Below, in pieces: positions 8,549-16,977 of a stretch of 64,000 nt of DNA. The position numbers and the translations under genes were made by a program. Under the pieces are notes generated by a model, which searched no databases, had not been told where the DNA came from, and saw nothing but the letters and a program-made list of their open reading frames with translations. This DNA comes from Novosphingobium chloroacetimidivorans. GTDB taxonomy: Bacteria; Pseudomonadota; Alphaproteobacteria; Sphingomonadales; Sphingomonadaceae. Position 1 is the first letter of the stretch; each line of letters opens with the position of its first letter. Where the stretch lies: the NCBI RefSeq assembly GCF_014204535.1, contig NZ_JACHLR010000011.1:1-64000 (forward strand), written 5' to 3'.

Positions 8549-9145
8549 GTGACTGCAACGATATTGCTGATCCGTCATGCAGCGCATTCGCACCTGGGCC
8601 GGATCCTCTCCGGTCGCACGCCCGACATTGCCCTCAGCAGCGACGGTCTCTGGCAGGCAAGCGCTCTGGCCGACAGGCTGGGGGCAGAGCCGATCGCCGC
8701 GATCCACACCAGTCCTGTCCAACGCGCGCAGGAGACTGCGCGCACCGTGGGCGAGCGACACGATCTCGACCCCGAAGTCGCGCCCGCGCTCGACGAACTG
8801 GATTTCGGCGACTGGTCCGGCCGGGCCTTCGTGGAACTGGAAGGCGATCCCCGCTGGTCGACCTGGAACGAGGCGCGATCCACGGCGGTCGCACCGAACG
8901 GCGAAAGCATGGCCGACGCGCAGGCCCGTGCCTGGCAGCACATCCAACGCACCGCCCTTGCCTCACCCGGGCGGACGATAGCGATGGTCAGCCATTGCGA
9001 CGTGATCCGGGCCGTGGTCGCCGATGTGCTCGGCCTCAGCCTCGATCACTACGGCCGCTTCGAAATCGACCCTGCTTCCGTGACGCGCCTCGCGGTGGGC
9101 GACTGGGGCGCCAAGGTGCTGAGCTTGAACGAGACGTATTCATGA
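8549..9145 (+). CDS. histidine phosphatase superfamily protein (phosphoglycerate mutase-like)
   Basis: 198-residue cytosolic phosphatase. The catalytic N-terminal motif reads LLIRHAAHSH (RHA in place of the usual RHG), with the phosphate-binding SPVQRAQETA segment, the acid region ELDFGDWSG and the second histidine in VSHCDVIRAV. A very strong Shine-Dalgarno (AAGGAGG) precedes the GTG at 8549; the ATG two bases earlier is followed at once by a stop. Its TGA overlaps the next gene in ATGA. In this context it may dephosphorylate a sugar or inositol phosphate made by the locus, but small-molecule phosphatases of this superfamily are hard to assign. Confidence 0.85.
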   Translation: MTATILLIRHAAHSHLGRILSGRTPDIALSSDGLWQASALADRLGAEPIAAIHTSPVQRAQETARTVGERHDLDPEVAPALDELDFGDWSGRAFVELEGDPRWSTWNEARSTAVAPNGESMADAQARAWQHIQRTALASPGRTIAMVSHCDVIRAVVADVLGLSLDHYGRFEIDPASVTRLAVGDWGAKVLSLNETYS

Positions 9146-9948
9146 GCAGCATCCCCGCCACCCACACCGACCGCGTGAGCGAATTGCGACGGCAGGTCGA
9201 AGCGCTCGGCCCGTGGTTCCAGAACATTGACCTGGGCCACGGCGTCACCACCGCGCCCGACCACTTCCTGGGCGACTACCCCCGGTTCAAGTACGAAGGC
9301 TTCGCGCACGTCATTCCCGCCGACCTTACCGGCAAGAGCGTGCTCGACATCGGTTGCAACGCCGGGTTCTACTCGGTCGAAATGAAGCGCCGCGGCGCTG
9401 CCCGCGTGCTCGGCATCGACAGCGACGACCGCTACCTGGCGCAGGCGCGCTTCGCATCCGATGCGCTCGGCTTCGGCGACATCGAGTACCGGAATCACTC
9501 GGTCTACGATGTCGGCGCGCTGGGCGAGAGGTTCGACCTCGTGATCTTCATGGGCGTGCTCTATCACTTGCGCCATCCGCTGCTCGCGCTGGACCTGATC
9601 CGCGAGCACGTCGCCGGCGACATGATGCTGTTCCAGACGATGCAGCAGGGCTCGCAAGAGACGATCGACGTGCCCGAGGAGCATCCGTTCTTCGTTCCGG
9701 GCACCTGGAAGCCGTCGCCGATCTTCGACGAGCCGGGCTATCCCAAGATGCATTTCATCGAGAAGTCGTTCGCCGACGACTGGACCAACTGGTGGGCACC
9801 AAACGCCGCCTGCAGCGCCGCCATGCTGCGCGCCGCCGGGTTCACCATCGAGGCTCAGCCCGAGCCCGAAGTCTACATGTGCCGCACCGCGCCAGTGCCC
9901 TACGAGCAGTATGGGCCGGCCGCAGTATATCCAAGCAGGGGGACGTAA
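9142..9948 (+). CDS. class I SAM-dependent methyltransferase (CmoB-like, Rta_06860-type)
   Basis: 268-residue methyltransferase. The SAM-binding motif I is VLDIGCNAGFYSVEMKRRG around residues 70-88, with the acidic end of strand 2 in VLGIDSDDRYL and motif IV in FDLVIFMGVLYHLRHP. The N-terminal VEALGPWFQNIDLGHG and the later tryptophan-rich DDWTNWWAPN stretch recall CmoB-like enzymes (tRNA wobble-uridine modification) but belong to a separate group found in sugar gene clusters. Start ATG overlaps the upstream stop. Probable role: methylating a sugar, cyclitol or carboxyl group of the product. The acceptor is unknown. Confidence 0.75.
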   Translation: MSSIPATHTDRVSELRRQVEALGPWFQNIDLGHGVTTAPDHFLGDYPRFKYEGFAHVIPADLTGKSVLDIGCNAGFYSVEMKRRGAARVLGIDSDDRYLAQARFASDALGFGDIEYRNHSVYDVGALGERFDLVIFMGVLYHLRHPLLALDLIREHVAGDMMLFQTMQQGSQETIDVPEEHPFFVPGTWKPSPIFDEPGYPKMHFIEKSFADDWTNWWAPNAACSAAMLRAAGFTIEAQPEPEVYMCRTAPVPYEQYGPAAVYPSRGT

Positions 9949-9952
9949 CGCC

Positions 9953-10927
9953 GTGATCGAAGCCGCGATGATCTGGAACGAGCCGAACAACAAGTCCCAC
10001 TGGGACCCGGAGCTCGATCCCGATTGGTCCATCTTCGGCGACCTGGTAAAGCGCGCAGGCGCCGCCATCCATGCCGCCAATCCTGATGTCCTGCGCGTGC
10101 TGGGCGGCATGTCGCCGATCGACGCTTCATGGGTCAACCGCATGCGCGGCCATGGCGCGATCGACGCGGTCGATGTTGTCGCGGTGCACGGCTTCCCGCT
10201 CGACTGGAACCTGTGGTCGATCCACGCCTGGCCAGACAAGATCGCCGAGATCGAGGCGGTATGCCCCGACAAGCCGATCTGGGTCACCGAAGTGGGCGTC
10301 GGCTCGTTCGGCGCCGAGGAAGTGCAGGAGTTCGGCGTTCAGAAGACCGCCGAGCTGCTGGTAGGCCGCGTGCCGCGCATCTTCTGGTACTCGCTCTACG
10401 ATCTGCCGCAGGAATGGGGCGCGACCACCCGCCACCGCGAAGCGGAAGGATCGAGCTATTACCGCCACTTCTACATGGGCCTGATCCGCGAGGACGGCAC
10501 CCCCAAACCCAGCCTCGACCACTATGCCAAGGTCGCCGGCGAGATGGGCCTGATGCAGTGGTTCCACTACCACGATCCGCGCCTCGACGACGCGGTCGCC
10601 TGGATGAAGCGGCTGGGTACCAGGCACTTGCGCACCGGTCTGTCCTGGGCCGACAGCTTCCGCCCCGATGCGCTCGACTGGTTCGACCGTCAGATGGAGG
10701 CGCTGCAGGACTTCGACGTCACCGTCACCTTCTGCTTCACGCCCGAGCACCTCGGCCCCGGCGCGCACCACACCAGCCCGCCGTACGACACCCAAGGCTT
10801 CGCCGACTTCTGCCAGCAGATGATCGAGCGCTATGCGCCCGCCAAGTCGCGCGTCGAAGCCCACCCTGCCCTGTCGGCCACCCCCGACCGCGCCGAACTG
10901 GCTGCCGCACAAGCGGCGGTCCTTTGA
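9953..10927 (+). CDS. glycoside hydrolase-like TIM-barrel protein with apparently permuted order
   Basis: 324 residues, no signal peptide. The start is GTG 9953, after AGGGGGA. Near the N-terminus MIWNEPNNKSHWD carries the NEP motif of clan-A glycosidases (acid/base Glu), and PIWVTEVGVGS supplies the second catalytic Glu. Unusually, the NEP strand (strand 4 of an ordinary barrel) comes first. The C-terminal third (WFHYHDPRLDDAVAWMKRLG, TFCFTPEHLG, then FADFCQQMIERY) looks like strands 1-3. The protein therefore looks circularly permuted. As a cytosolic protein inside a biosynthetic operon, it could trim or transfer a sugar rather than degrade polymers. It is sometimes labelled beta-xylosidase by resemblance; true activity unknown. 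Confidence 0.65.
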   Translation: MIEAAMIWNEPNNKSHWDPELDPDWSIFGDLVKRAGAAIHAANPDVLRVLGGMSPIDASWVNRMRGHGAIDAVDVVAVHGFPLDWNLWSIHAWPDKIAEIEAVCPDKPIWVTEVGVGSFGAEEVQEFGVQKTAELLVGRVPRIFWYSLYDLPQEWGATTRHREAEGSSYYRHFYMGLIREDGTPKPSLDHYAKVAGEMGLMQWFHYHDPRLDDAVAWMKRLGTRHLRTGLSWADSFRPDALDWFDRQMEALQDFDVTVTFCFTPEHLGPGAHHTSPPYDTQGFADFCQQMIERYAPAKSRVEAHPALSATPDRAELAAAQAAVL

Positions 10928-10938
10928 GGAGTACCCCG

Positions 10939-12042
10939 ATGCTTTCGCCCCATCCGCACGGGATCAACGTCGCCGTCGTCGGCATCGGCAATTGCGCCAG
11001 CTCGCTCGCGCAAGGCATCGAACACTATCGCCTGGGCGCCAACGACACGATCGGCCTGATGCATTACGAGCTGGGCGGCTACGTGCCGAGCGACATCCAC
11101 CTCGTCGCGGGCTGGGACATCGACAAGCGCAAGGTCGGCCAGGATATCGCCGACGCCGTGTTCGCCAAGCCCAACTGCACCACGGTGTTCTGCGAAACGA
11201 TCACGCCCACCGGCGCCAAGGTGAAAATGGGCCGCAAGCTCGACGGAGTCGCCGATCACATGGCCGACTATCCCGACGATCGCACCTTCGTGGTTGCCGA
11301 CGAGCCGGAGGCGACCGAGCAAGAGGTCATCGCCACTTTGCGCGAGACCAAGGCCGACGTGCTGATGAACTACCTTCCGGTCGGCTCGCAAAAGGCGACC
11401 GAGTTCTACGCCGAGTGCGCGCTGAAGGCCGGGGTCGCCTTCGTGAACAACATCCCGGTGTTCATCGCCAGCGATCCCGAGTGGGCCCGCCGCTTCACCG
11501 AAGCCGGCATCCCGATCATCGGCGACGACATCAAGGCGCAGCTCGGCGCCACGATCACCCACCGCGTGCTGACCGACCTGTTCGCCAAGCGCGGCGTCAA
11601 GCTCGACCGAACGTATCAGCTGAACACCGGCGGCAATACCGACTTCCTCAACATGCTGGAGAGGAAGCGCCTCGCCTCCAAGAAGGAGTCCAAGACAGAG
11701 GCCGTGCAGTCGGTCGCGGCCGAGCGGATCGAGGACGAGAACATTCACGTCGGCCCATCGGACTACGTCGCCTGGCAGAACGACAACAAGGTCTGCTTCC
11801 TGCGCATGGAAGGCCGCATGTTCGGTGGCGTACCGGTGAACCTGGAACTGCGCCTGTCGGTGGAGGACAGCCCCAACTCGGCCGGCGTCGCGATCGACAT
11901 GATTCGATGCGCCAAGATCGCCAGGGAGCGCGGGCTATCCGGGCCGATCGACCCGGCAGCGGCGTATTTCTGCAAGCACCCGCCCAAGCAGATGACCGAC
12001 GACGAGGCGTTCACTCGGCTCGAGGCGTTTATTGCCGGGTGA
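10939..12042 (+). CDS. ino1: inositol-3-phosphate synthase (myo-inositol-1-phosphate synthase)
   Basis: 367-residue NAD-dependent isomerase predicted to convert glucose-6-phosphate to 1D-myo-inositol 3-phosphate. It is the short archaeal/actinobacterial type. Visible features are the NAD-binding VAVVGIGNCASSLAQGI at the N-terminus, LMNYLPVGSQKATEFYA, NNIPVFIASDP, and the core catalytic signature IIGDDIKAQLGATITHR followed by QLNTGGNTDFLNM. GAGGAG precedes the ATG. It is the last gene of the rightward operon, 11 bp after the glycosidase-like gene. Inositol is uncommon in alphaproteobacteria, so its presence beside many sugar genes points to an inositol-containing product. Confidence 0.9.
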   Translation: MLSPHPHGINVAVVGIGNCASSLAQGIEHYRLGANDTIGLMHYELGGYVPSDIHLVAGWDIDKRKVGQDIADAVFAKPNCTTVFCETITPTGAKVKMGRKLDGVADHMADYPDDRTFVVADEPEATEQEVIATLRETKADVLMNYLPVGSQKATEFYAECALKAGVAFVNNIPVFIASDPEWARRFTEAGIPIIGDDIKAQLGATITHRVLTDLFAKRGVKLDRTYQLNTGGNTDFLNMLERKRLASKKESKTEAVQSVAAERIEDENIHVGPSDYVAWQNDNKVCFLRMEGRMFGGVPVNLELRLSVEDSPNSAGVAIDMIRCAKIARERGLSGPIDPAAAYFCKHPPKQMTDDEAFTRLEAFIAG

Positions 12043-12099
12043 GACTTGGGTCGGGGTCAGGGTTCGGAGACGGCGAGGACAGCCCGCGCCACCTTCCCC

Positions 12100-12258
12100 T
12101 TCGTCATTCCCGCGAACGCGGGAATCCATCTCCTGCAAATGCCCCTGAAGCAGCGGTCCTAGTGGGTTCAGTGTATGCGGCTCGAATACTGTGACGCTGT
12201 ACCGACGTGTAAGCCGACGGAGCAGGAGTTGGATTCCCGCGTTCGCGGGAATGACGAA
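12100..12258. repeat. paired REP-like palindromes (ATTCCCGCG...CGCGGGAAT family)
   Basis: Two copies of the same palindrome face each other: ATTCCCGCGAACGCGGGAAT at 12106-12125 and ATTCCCGCGTTCGCGGGAAT at 12233-12252. The flanks (CTTCGTC outside, CCA inside) are also inverted. The spacer is about 105 bp. Together they could fold into one long hairpin or two short ones. They sit between the convergent ino1 and DUF1003 genes, where they may also end transcription. Confidence 0.85.
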
Positions 12259-12273
12259 GTCGCGGCGGGCGGC

Positions 12274-12795
12274 TCAGTCCCCCTGTCGCTCCTCCAGCGC
12301 ATCCAGCACGTCCTCAGGCTCCACGTCCGCTTCGATCTCCGCAAGCTCAAGGTCGTCCACCGTCACATCGAGCTTGCGCGCGATCCGCTCCAGCAGCATC
12401 GCCACGCGGGTGAGTTCGTGTTCGGCGAGGAGGTTGATGTGCAGGTCGAGATCCGCGCTGCGGTTCTGCCGTTCCGCCATGCGGTTCTGGCTGATCAGCA
12501 CGAAGGTGGACAGGAAGATCGCCTCGACCGAGGCTTCCATGGCCAGCACCACCAGACTCTCGTCGAACTTGGGCACGCCAGGTATGCCCACCGTGTTCGC
12601 CAGGATCCAGAAGCCGAACAGCACCAGGTGGATGACCACGAAGGTCATCGACCCGGTGAATGCCGTCACCTTGTCGGCGATGCGGTGCGAGAACGGCGCG
12701 TTGGCATGAGCCTCCCGCTCGCGCGCGCTCAGCGCCTCGATATTCTCCCGCAGCGCACTGCTCATGCTCAGCGCCGGCGGCAACGTGTCGGGCAT
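12274..12795 (-). CDS. DUF1003 membrane protein
   Basis: 173 residues. The N-terminal third is soluble (NIEALSAREREAHANAP). Two transmembrane helices follow, about residues 48-70 (MTFVVIHLVLFGFWILANTV) and 82-103 (SLVVLAMEASVEAIFLSTFV). A charged helix with SQNRMAERQNRSADLDLHIN comes next, which is the hallmark of DUF1003 proteins (the N-R-x-A-x-x-R-x-x-x-D-L...N pattern). The C-terminal tail is very acidic. Function of the family is not established. It is transcribed away from the dehydrogenase gene and is probably monocistronic. Confidence 0.85.
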   Translation of the reverse strand: MPDTLPPALSMSSALRENIEALSAREREAHANAPFSHRIADKVTAFTGSMTFVVIHLVLFGFWILANTVGIPGVPKFDESLVVLAMEASVEAIFLSTFVLISQNRMAERQNRSADLDLHINLLAEHELTRVAMLLERIARKLDVTVDDLELAEIEADVEPEDVLDALEERQGD

Positions 12796-12850
12796 ACGGT
12801 GAACCTTGTGACGGGACCGAAACGATGATCAATCCTCAGGGGCACAGCGC

Positions 12851-13837
12851 ATGAACGCCGACCAAAGTTTCCTTTCCAGAACGATGCGCGCTGCCGTCGT
12901 TACCGGCCCCAAGGCGCTCGAAATCGTCGATGCGCCGCTGCCCGAACCGGGTGCGGGCGAAGTGCGGGTGAAGCTGGAAGGCTGCGGCGTCTGCGCGTCC
13001 AATGTCGAGCCCTGGCATGGCCAGCCGTGGAGCACGTATCCCGGCGAGACCGGCGGCCTGGGCCACGAAGGCTGGGGCGTGATCGACGCGGTCGGCTCGC
13101 AGGTTTCCGACTTCGCGCCTGGCGATCGCGTCGTCTTCCTGGCCGGCCACAGCTTCGCCGAATACGACGTGGCACCGGCTTGCGGCGTGGTAAAGCTGCC
13201 GCCGCAACTCGCCGAGCAGCCCTTCCCCGGCGAGCCGCTCGGCTGCGCCTTCAACATCTTTCGTCGGGCCGATATCCAGGCGGGCCAGACCGTCGCGATC
13301 GTCGGCATCGGCTTCCTGGGCGCGGTGCTCACCAGGCTGGCGACCGATGCCGGGGCCAAGGTGATCGCCATCTCGCGCCGCCAGTCCTCGCTCGATCTCG
13401 CGCGTCACTACGGCGCGGCCGAAACGATCGCGATGGACGATCACTGGCGCATCATCGAGAGCGTCAAGGCCGTTACCGGCGAGGCCTTGTGCGAGCGGGT
13501 GATCGAATGCGTCGGCTACCAATGGCCACTCGACCTGGCCGGCGAACTGGTCGGCTTCGGCGGCAAGCTGGTGGTCGCCGGCTACCACCAAGACGGGCCG
13601 CGCCAGGTCAACATGCAGATGTGGAACTGGAAGGGCATCGATGTGATCAACGCGCATGAGCGCGATCCCGCCGTCAACTTGCGCGGGCTGCGCGAAGCTG
13701 TCGATGCCGTCGCCACCGGGCGCTTCGATCCCTCGCCGCTCTACACGCACACTTATCCGCTGGACCGCCTCGGCGATGCGCTCGATGCCACGCGCGACAA
13801 GCCGGATGGCTTCGTGAAAGCGCTGGTGACGCTGTGA
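12851..13837 (+). CDS. zinc-type alcohol/polyol dehydrogenase (MDR family)
   Basis: 328-residue medium-chain dehydrogenase. The catalytic zinc site is indicated by GCGVCASNVEPWHG (Cys) and GLGHEGWGVIDAVG (His-Glu). The four-cysteine structural zinc lobe is absent, which together with the short length suggests a sorbitol/idonate-like or simplified MDR enzyme. The NAD(P) site is VAIVGIGFLGAVLTRLA. The Gfo/Idh/MocA gene follows with a 4-bp overlap, so the two probably oxidise or reduce successive sugar or cyclitol intermediates. A second start at 12884 lacks a ribosome-binding site. Confidence 0.8.
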   Translation: MNADQSFLSRTMRAAVVTGPKALEIVDAPLPEPGAGEVRVKLEGCGVCASNVEPWHGQPWSTYPGETGGLGHEGWGVIDAVGSQVSDFAPGDRVVFLAGHSFAEYDVAPACGVVKLPPQLAEQPFPGEPLGCAFNIFRRADIQAGQTVAIVGIGFLGAVLTRLATDAGAKVIAISRRQSSLDLARHYGAAETIAMDDHWRIIESVKAVTGEALCERVIECVGYQWPLDLAGELVGFGGKLVVAGYHQDGPRQVNMQMWNWKGIDVINAHERDPAVNLRGLREAVDAVATGRFDPSPLYTHTYPLDRLGDALDATRDKPDGFVKALVTL

Positions 13838-14817
13838 TGGTCAAGCCAAGGGTAGGATTTCTCGGCACCGGCTGGATCGGCCGCCACCGCATGGAAGCGG
13901 CGCTGGCGACCGGCGCGATCCAGGCCGCCGCGATCTGCGATCCCTCGCCCGAGTGCGCCGCCGAAGCCGCGAAGCTGGCACCCGATGTGCCGGTGCTGGC
14001 CTCGCTGGAAGCGCTGCTGGAGCAGGACCTCGACGGCCTCGTCATCGCCACGCCCAGTGCACTGCACGCCGAGCAGTCGATCGCGGCGCTGGAGCGCGGC
14101 ATGGCGGTCTTCTGCCAGAAGCCGCTCGGCCGCAACGCCGCCGAGGCTCAGGCCGTGGTGGATGCGGCACGCAAGGCGGATCGGCTGTTGTCGGTCGATT
14201 TCTCCTATCGCTACACCGCCGCCGCCCAGGCCATCGCCGGTCGGGTGCGCAGTGGCGAGTTGGGCCAGCTGTTCGCCGCCGACCTCGTGTTCCACAATGC
14301 CTATGGGCCGGACAAGCCCTGGTTCTACGATCGCGCGCAATCGGGCGGCGGCTGCGTCATGGACCTGGGCGTGCACCTGGTCGACCTGCTGCTGTGGCTG
14401 CTGGACTTTCCCGAGGTCACGGACGTGTCCTCCACCCTGCTGGCCGGCGGCAATCCGCTGTCGGCCGATGGCGTAGAGGACTATGCCCAGGCACAGCTGA
14501 CGCTCGCCAACGGCCTCGTCGCGCGCCTCGCTTGCTCGTGGCGGTTGCAGGCGGGCCAGGAGGCAGTGATCGAAGCCAGCCTCTACGGCACCGGCGGCGG
14601 CGTCTCGCTGCACAATCTGGGTGGTAGCTTCTACGATTTCGAGGCCAGACGGTTGGTCGGGACCTCGAGCGAGGTGCTGGTCAGTCCGCCCGACGCCTGG
14701 GGCGGCCGCGCCGCCGCAGCATGGGCGGAGCAGCTGGCCCAGGACCGCAGCTTCGATCCCTCCGCCGAGCGGCTGGTCGACGTGGCCAAGGTGCTGGACC
14801 GCATCTACGCGGGTTGA
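13834..14817 (+). CDS. Gfo/Idh/MocA-family oxidoreductase
   Basis: 327-residue NAD(P)-dependent sugar or inositol oxidoreductase. The Rossmann motif is VGFLGTGWIGRHRM near residue 8. In the family's EKP motif the first residue is Gln (VFCQKPLGRN), so the usual Glu is missing while the catalytic Lys is kept. GGGCVMDLGVHLVDLLLWL carries the conserved Asp and His of the active site. Starts at GTG 13834 or ATG 13837, both overlapping the stop of the dehydrogenase gene (GTGATG). The neighbours suggest a substrate such as inositol or a keto-sugar; this is inference. Confidence 0.8.
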   Translation: MMVKPRVGFLGTGWIGRHRMEAALATGAIQAAAICDPSPECAAEAAKLAPDVPVLASLEALLEQDLDGLVIATPSALHAEQSIAALERGMAVFCQKPLGRNAAEAQAVVDAARKADRLLSVDFSYRYTAAAQAIAGRVRSGELGQLFAADLVFHNAYGPDKPWFYDRAQSGGGCVMDLGVHLVDLLLWLLDFPEVTDVSSTLLAGGNPLSADGVEDYAQAQLTLANGLVARLACSWRLQAGQEAVIEASLYGTGGGVSLHNLGGSFYDFEARRLVGTSSEVLVSPPDAWGGRAAAAWAEQLAQDRSFDPSAERLVDVAKVLDRIYAG

Positions 14818-14825
14818 AAGCACCC

Positions 14826-14922
14826 CTCGTCTTCCCCGCGAAGGCGGGGACCCCGCTTGTTCTTTGGACGTCTGAACAATTGCAAGGAAGCGGGGCCCCC
14901 GCCTTCGCGGGGGCGACGGGTT
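14826..14922. repeat. paired palindromes (TCCCCGCGAAGGCGGGGA family)
   Basis: Left arm TCCCCGCGAAGGCGGGGA, then CCCCGCTTGTTCTT. A matching inverted right arm, GGAAGCGGGGCCCCCGCC..CGCGGGGGCGA, ends near 14922. The whole unit is a long imperfect inverted repeat made of two small hairpins. A second copy of the same unit lies at 49804-49892. It fills the gap between the convergent Gfo/Idh/MocA and purU genes. Confidence 0.85.
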
Positions 14923-14960
14923 TCAAGCGATAGGTTGGCGCAACTCGACGGAGCGCCAAC

Positions 14961-15827
14961 TCAGCTGCGAAACACCACCGTCCGCGTGCCGTTCAGCAGC
15001 ACCCGATCCTCCAGGTGCAGCCGAACCGCCTCGGCCAGCACGCGTCGTTCGATGTCGCGGCCCTTGCGCACCATGTCGTCGGGCGTGTCGGCATGTGTCA
15101 CCGGCTCGACGTCCTGGTGGATGATCGGGCCCTCGTCCAAGTCCGCCGTCACGTAGTGCGCCGTCGCGCCGATCATCTTCACGCCGCGCGCGTGGGCCTG
15201 GTGATAGGGCTTGGCGCCCTTGAAGCCGGGCAGGAACGAGTGGTGGATGTTGATGCACCGCCCCGAGAGGAACGCCGCCATCTCGTCCGACAGGATCTGC
15301 ATGTAGCGCGCCAGCACCACCAGTTCGGCACGCGTCTCTTCTACCAGCGCACGCACTTGCGCTTCCTGCTGCGACTTGGTTTCGCGGGTGACGGGCAGGT
15401 AATGAAACGGCAGCTCGCCGATCAGGTGCGTGGCGATCGCGTCGCGCGGGTGGTTGGAGACCACGCCGACCACGTCCATCGCGATCTCGCCGATGCGATG
15501 GCGATAGAGCAGGTCGGCCAGGCAGTGATCGAACTTGCTCACCATCAGCAGCACCCGCCGCGGCCGGTCGCGCCGCAGCATCGACCAGGCCATGCCGTAC
15601 TCGTGCGCGATGGTGCCGAAGCCCTCGCGGATGTCCTCGCGGTCGCCGGCACCGGGATCGAAGGCGACGCGCATGAAGAACTTGTTTTCGGCGAGGTCGT
15701 TGAACTGCTGCGCCTCGATGATGTTGCCGCCCGCCTGCGCCAGGTAGCCGGTGACGCGCGCGACGATGCCGGGCCGGTCGGTGCAGGACAGCGCCAGGAT
15801 CAGCGGCCCGTTCGCCTCGCCGCCCAT
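14961..15827 (-). CDS. purU: formyltetrahydrofolate deformylase
   Basis: 288 residues. Hydrolyses 10-formyl-THF to formate and THF, balancing one-carbon pools. The N-terminal ACT domain runs from [20 protein letters not shown] to about residue 90. The formyltransferase-like catalytic domain contains [41 protein letters not shown] (the HHSFLP motif with catalytic His) and [20 protein letters not shown] (catalytic Asp). Only one base separates it from the stop of the upstream nitronate monooxygenase gene, so the two are co-transcribed. Full length. Confidence 0.95.
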   Translation of the reverse strand: MGGEANGPLILALSCTDRPGIVARVTGYLAQAGGNIIEAQQFNDLAENKFFMRVAFDPGAGDREDIREGFGTIAHEYGMAWSMLRRDRPRRVLLMVSKFDHCLADLLYRHRIGEIAMDVVGVVSNHPRDAIATHLIGELPFHYLPVTRETKSQQEAQVRALVEETRAELVVLARYMQILSDEMAAFLSGRCINIHHSFLPGFKGAKPYHQAHARGVKMIGATAHYVTADLDEGPIIHQDVEPVTHADTPDDMVRKGRDIERRVLAEAVRLHLEDRVLLNGTRTVVFRS

Positions 15828-15828
15828 G

Positions 15829-16857
15829 TCAGGCCACCGCCAGCGCCTTGCGCGTGTCGAGCGCCGCCTCGCACTCGCGCATCAGCGCGGCCATGATCTC
15901 GGCGACCGGCTCTTCCTTGGTGACCATGCCGACCGACTGCCCCGCCATCAGCGAGCCGTTTTCGACATCGCCGTCGATCACCGCGCGGCGCAACGCGCCG
16001 GCCCAATAGTGCTCGATCTGCAGCTGCGCTTCCATCATCGCCACCTTGTCGTCGTCGAGCAGCTTGGCGACTTCGATCTGCTTGGTGGTGAACGCCTGGG
16101 TGCCCTTGTTCTTGAGCGCGCGGACCGGGATCACCGGCAGCCGGTCATCGACCTGCACCGAGGCGATGGCATCGCGGGCGGAGGCACGGAAGAACGCCTG
16201 CTTGAACGCAGGGTGCGCGATGGACTCGGTGGCGCAGGCGAAGCGAGTGCCCAGCTGCACGCCGGCCGCGCCCATCTCCAGGTAGCCGGCGATCGCCTCG
16301 CCCCGGCCGATGCCGCCGGCGACGAACACCAGGTGATCGGCGGCGAGCGTGGGCAGGATCTCCTGCGCCAGCACCGAGGTCGAGACCGGGCCGATATGGC
16401 CGCCGGCCTCCATGCCCTCGATCACCAGTGCGTCAGCGCCAGAGCGCAGCAGCTTCTTGCCCAGAGCCAGCGTGGGAGCGAAGCAGATGACCTTCGCCCC
16501 ATGTGTCTTGATGGCCTCGACGCTGCCCTTGGGCGGGATGCCCCCTGCCAGCACCACGTGACCGACCTGGTGCCGGCCGCAGACCTCGATCAGGTCGAAC
16601 AGCTGCGGGTGCATGGTGATCAGGTTGACGCCGAAGGGCTTGGTCGTCAGCGTCTTGGTCGCCGCGATCTCCTTGTCGAGCAGCTCGGGCGTCATCGCGC
16701 CGCAGGCGATCACGCCGAAGCCGCCGGCGTTGCTGATCGCCGAAACCAGGTTGCGTTCCGACACCCAGGACATCGCCCCGCACAGGATCGCATGCTCGCT
16801 GCCGAAGAACTGCGCGCCGCGCGCCATCAGCGCCGAGGTCTTGGGGTAAGCGGTCAT
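15829..16857 (-). CDS. nitronate monooxygenase (FMN-dependent, 2-nitropropane dioxygenase family)
   Basis: 342-residue TIM-barrel flavoprotein that oxidises propionate-3-nitronate-like toxic nitronates. Features: [20 protein letters not shown] at the N-terminus, [10 protein letters not shown], and the FMN phosphate site [20 protein letters not shown] with [16 protein letters not shown] 16857 is chosen over the GTG at 16872 because AGGA lies at the right distance. Some members of the family act as enoyl-ACP reductases; the GGH pattern in EAGGHIGP favours the monooxygenase group. Operon with purU. Confidence 0.85.
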   Translation of the reverse strand: MTAYPKTSALMARGAQFFGSEHAILCGAMSWVSERNLVSAISNAGGFGVIACGAMTPELLDKEIAATKTLTTKPFGVNLITMHPQLFDLIEVCGRHQVGHVVLAGGIPPKGSVEAIKTHGAKVICFAPTLALGKKLLRSGADALVIEGMEAGGHIGPVSTSVLAQEILPTLAADHLVFVAGGIGRGEAIAGYLEMGAAGVQLGTRFACATESIAHPAFKQAFFRASARDAIASVQVDDRLPVIPVRALKNKGTQAFTTKQIEVAKLLDDDKVAMMEAQLQIEHYWAGALRRAVIDGDVENGSLMAGQSVGMVTKEEPVAEIMAALMRECEAALDTRKALAVA

Positions 16858-16945
16858 GGCAGGTCCTGGCACGTCATCTGAGAGCAGCGCGCCTTAGGCA
16901 ATCAAGGCGCGGCGCACAAGACATCGGGCCAGAGACGGCCTCAGC

Positions 16946-16971
16946 CTCTCCCCTCCCTTTCAGAGGGGAGA
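16946..16971 (-). terminator. GC-rich hairpin downstream of lysC
   Basis: CTCTCCCCT and AGGGGAGAG pair across an 8-base loop, directly after the lysC stop on the minus strand. There is no run of T after the stem, so it is either a factor-assisted terminator or another dispersed palindrome. Confidence 0.45.
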
Positions 16972-16977
16972 GCTTGG

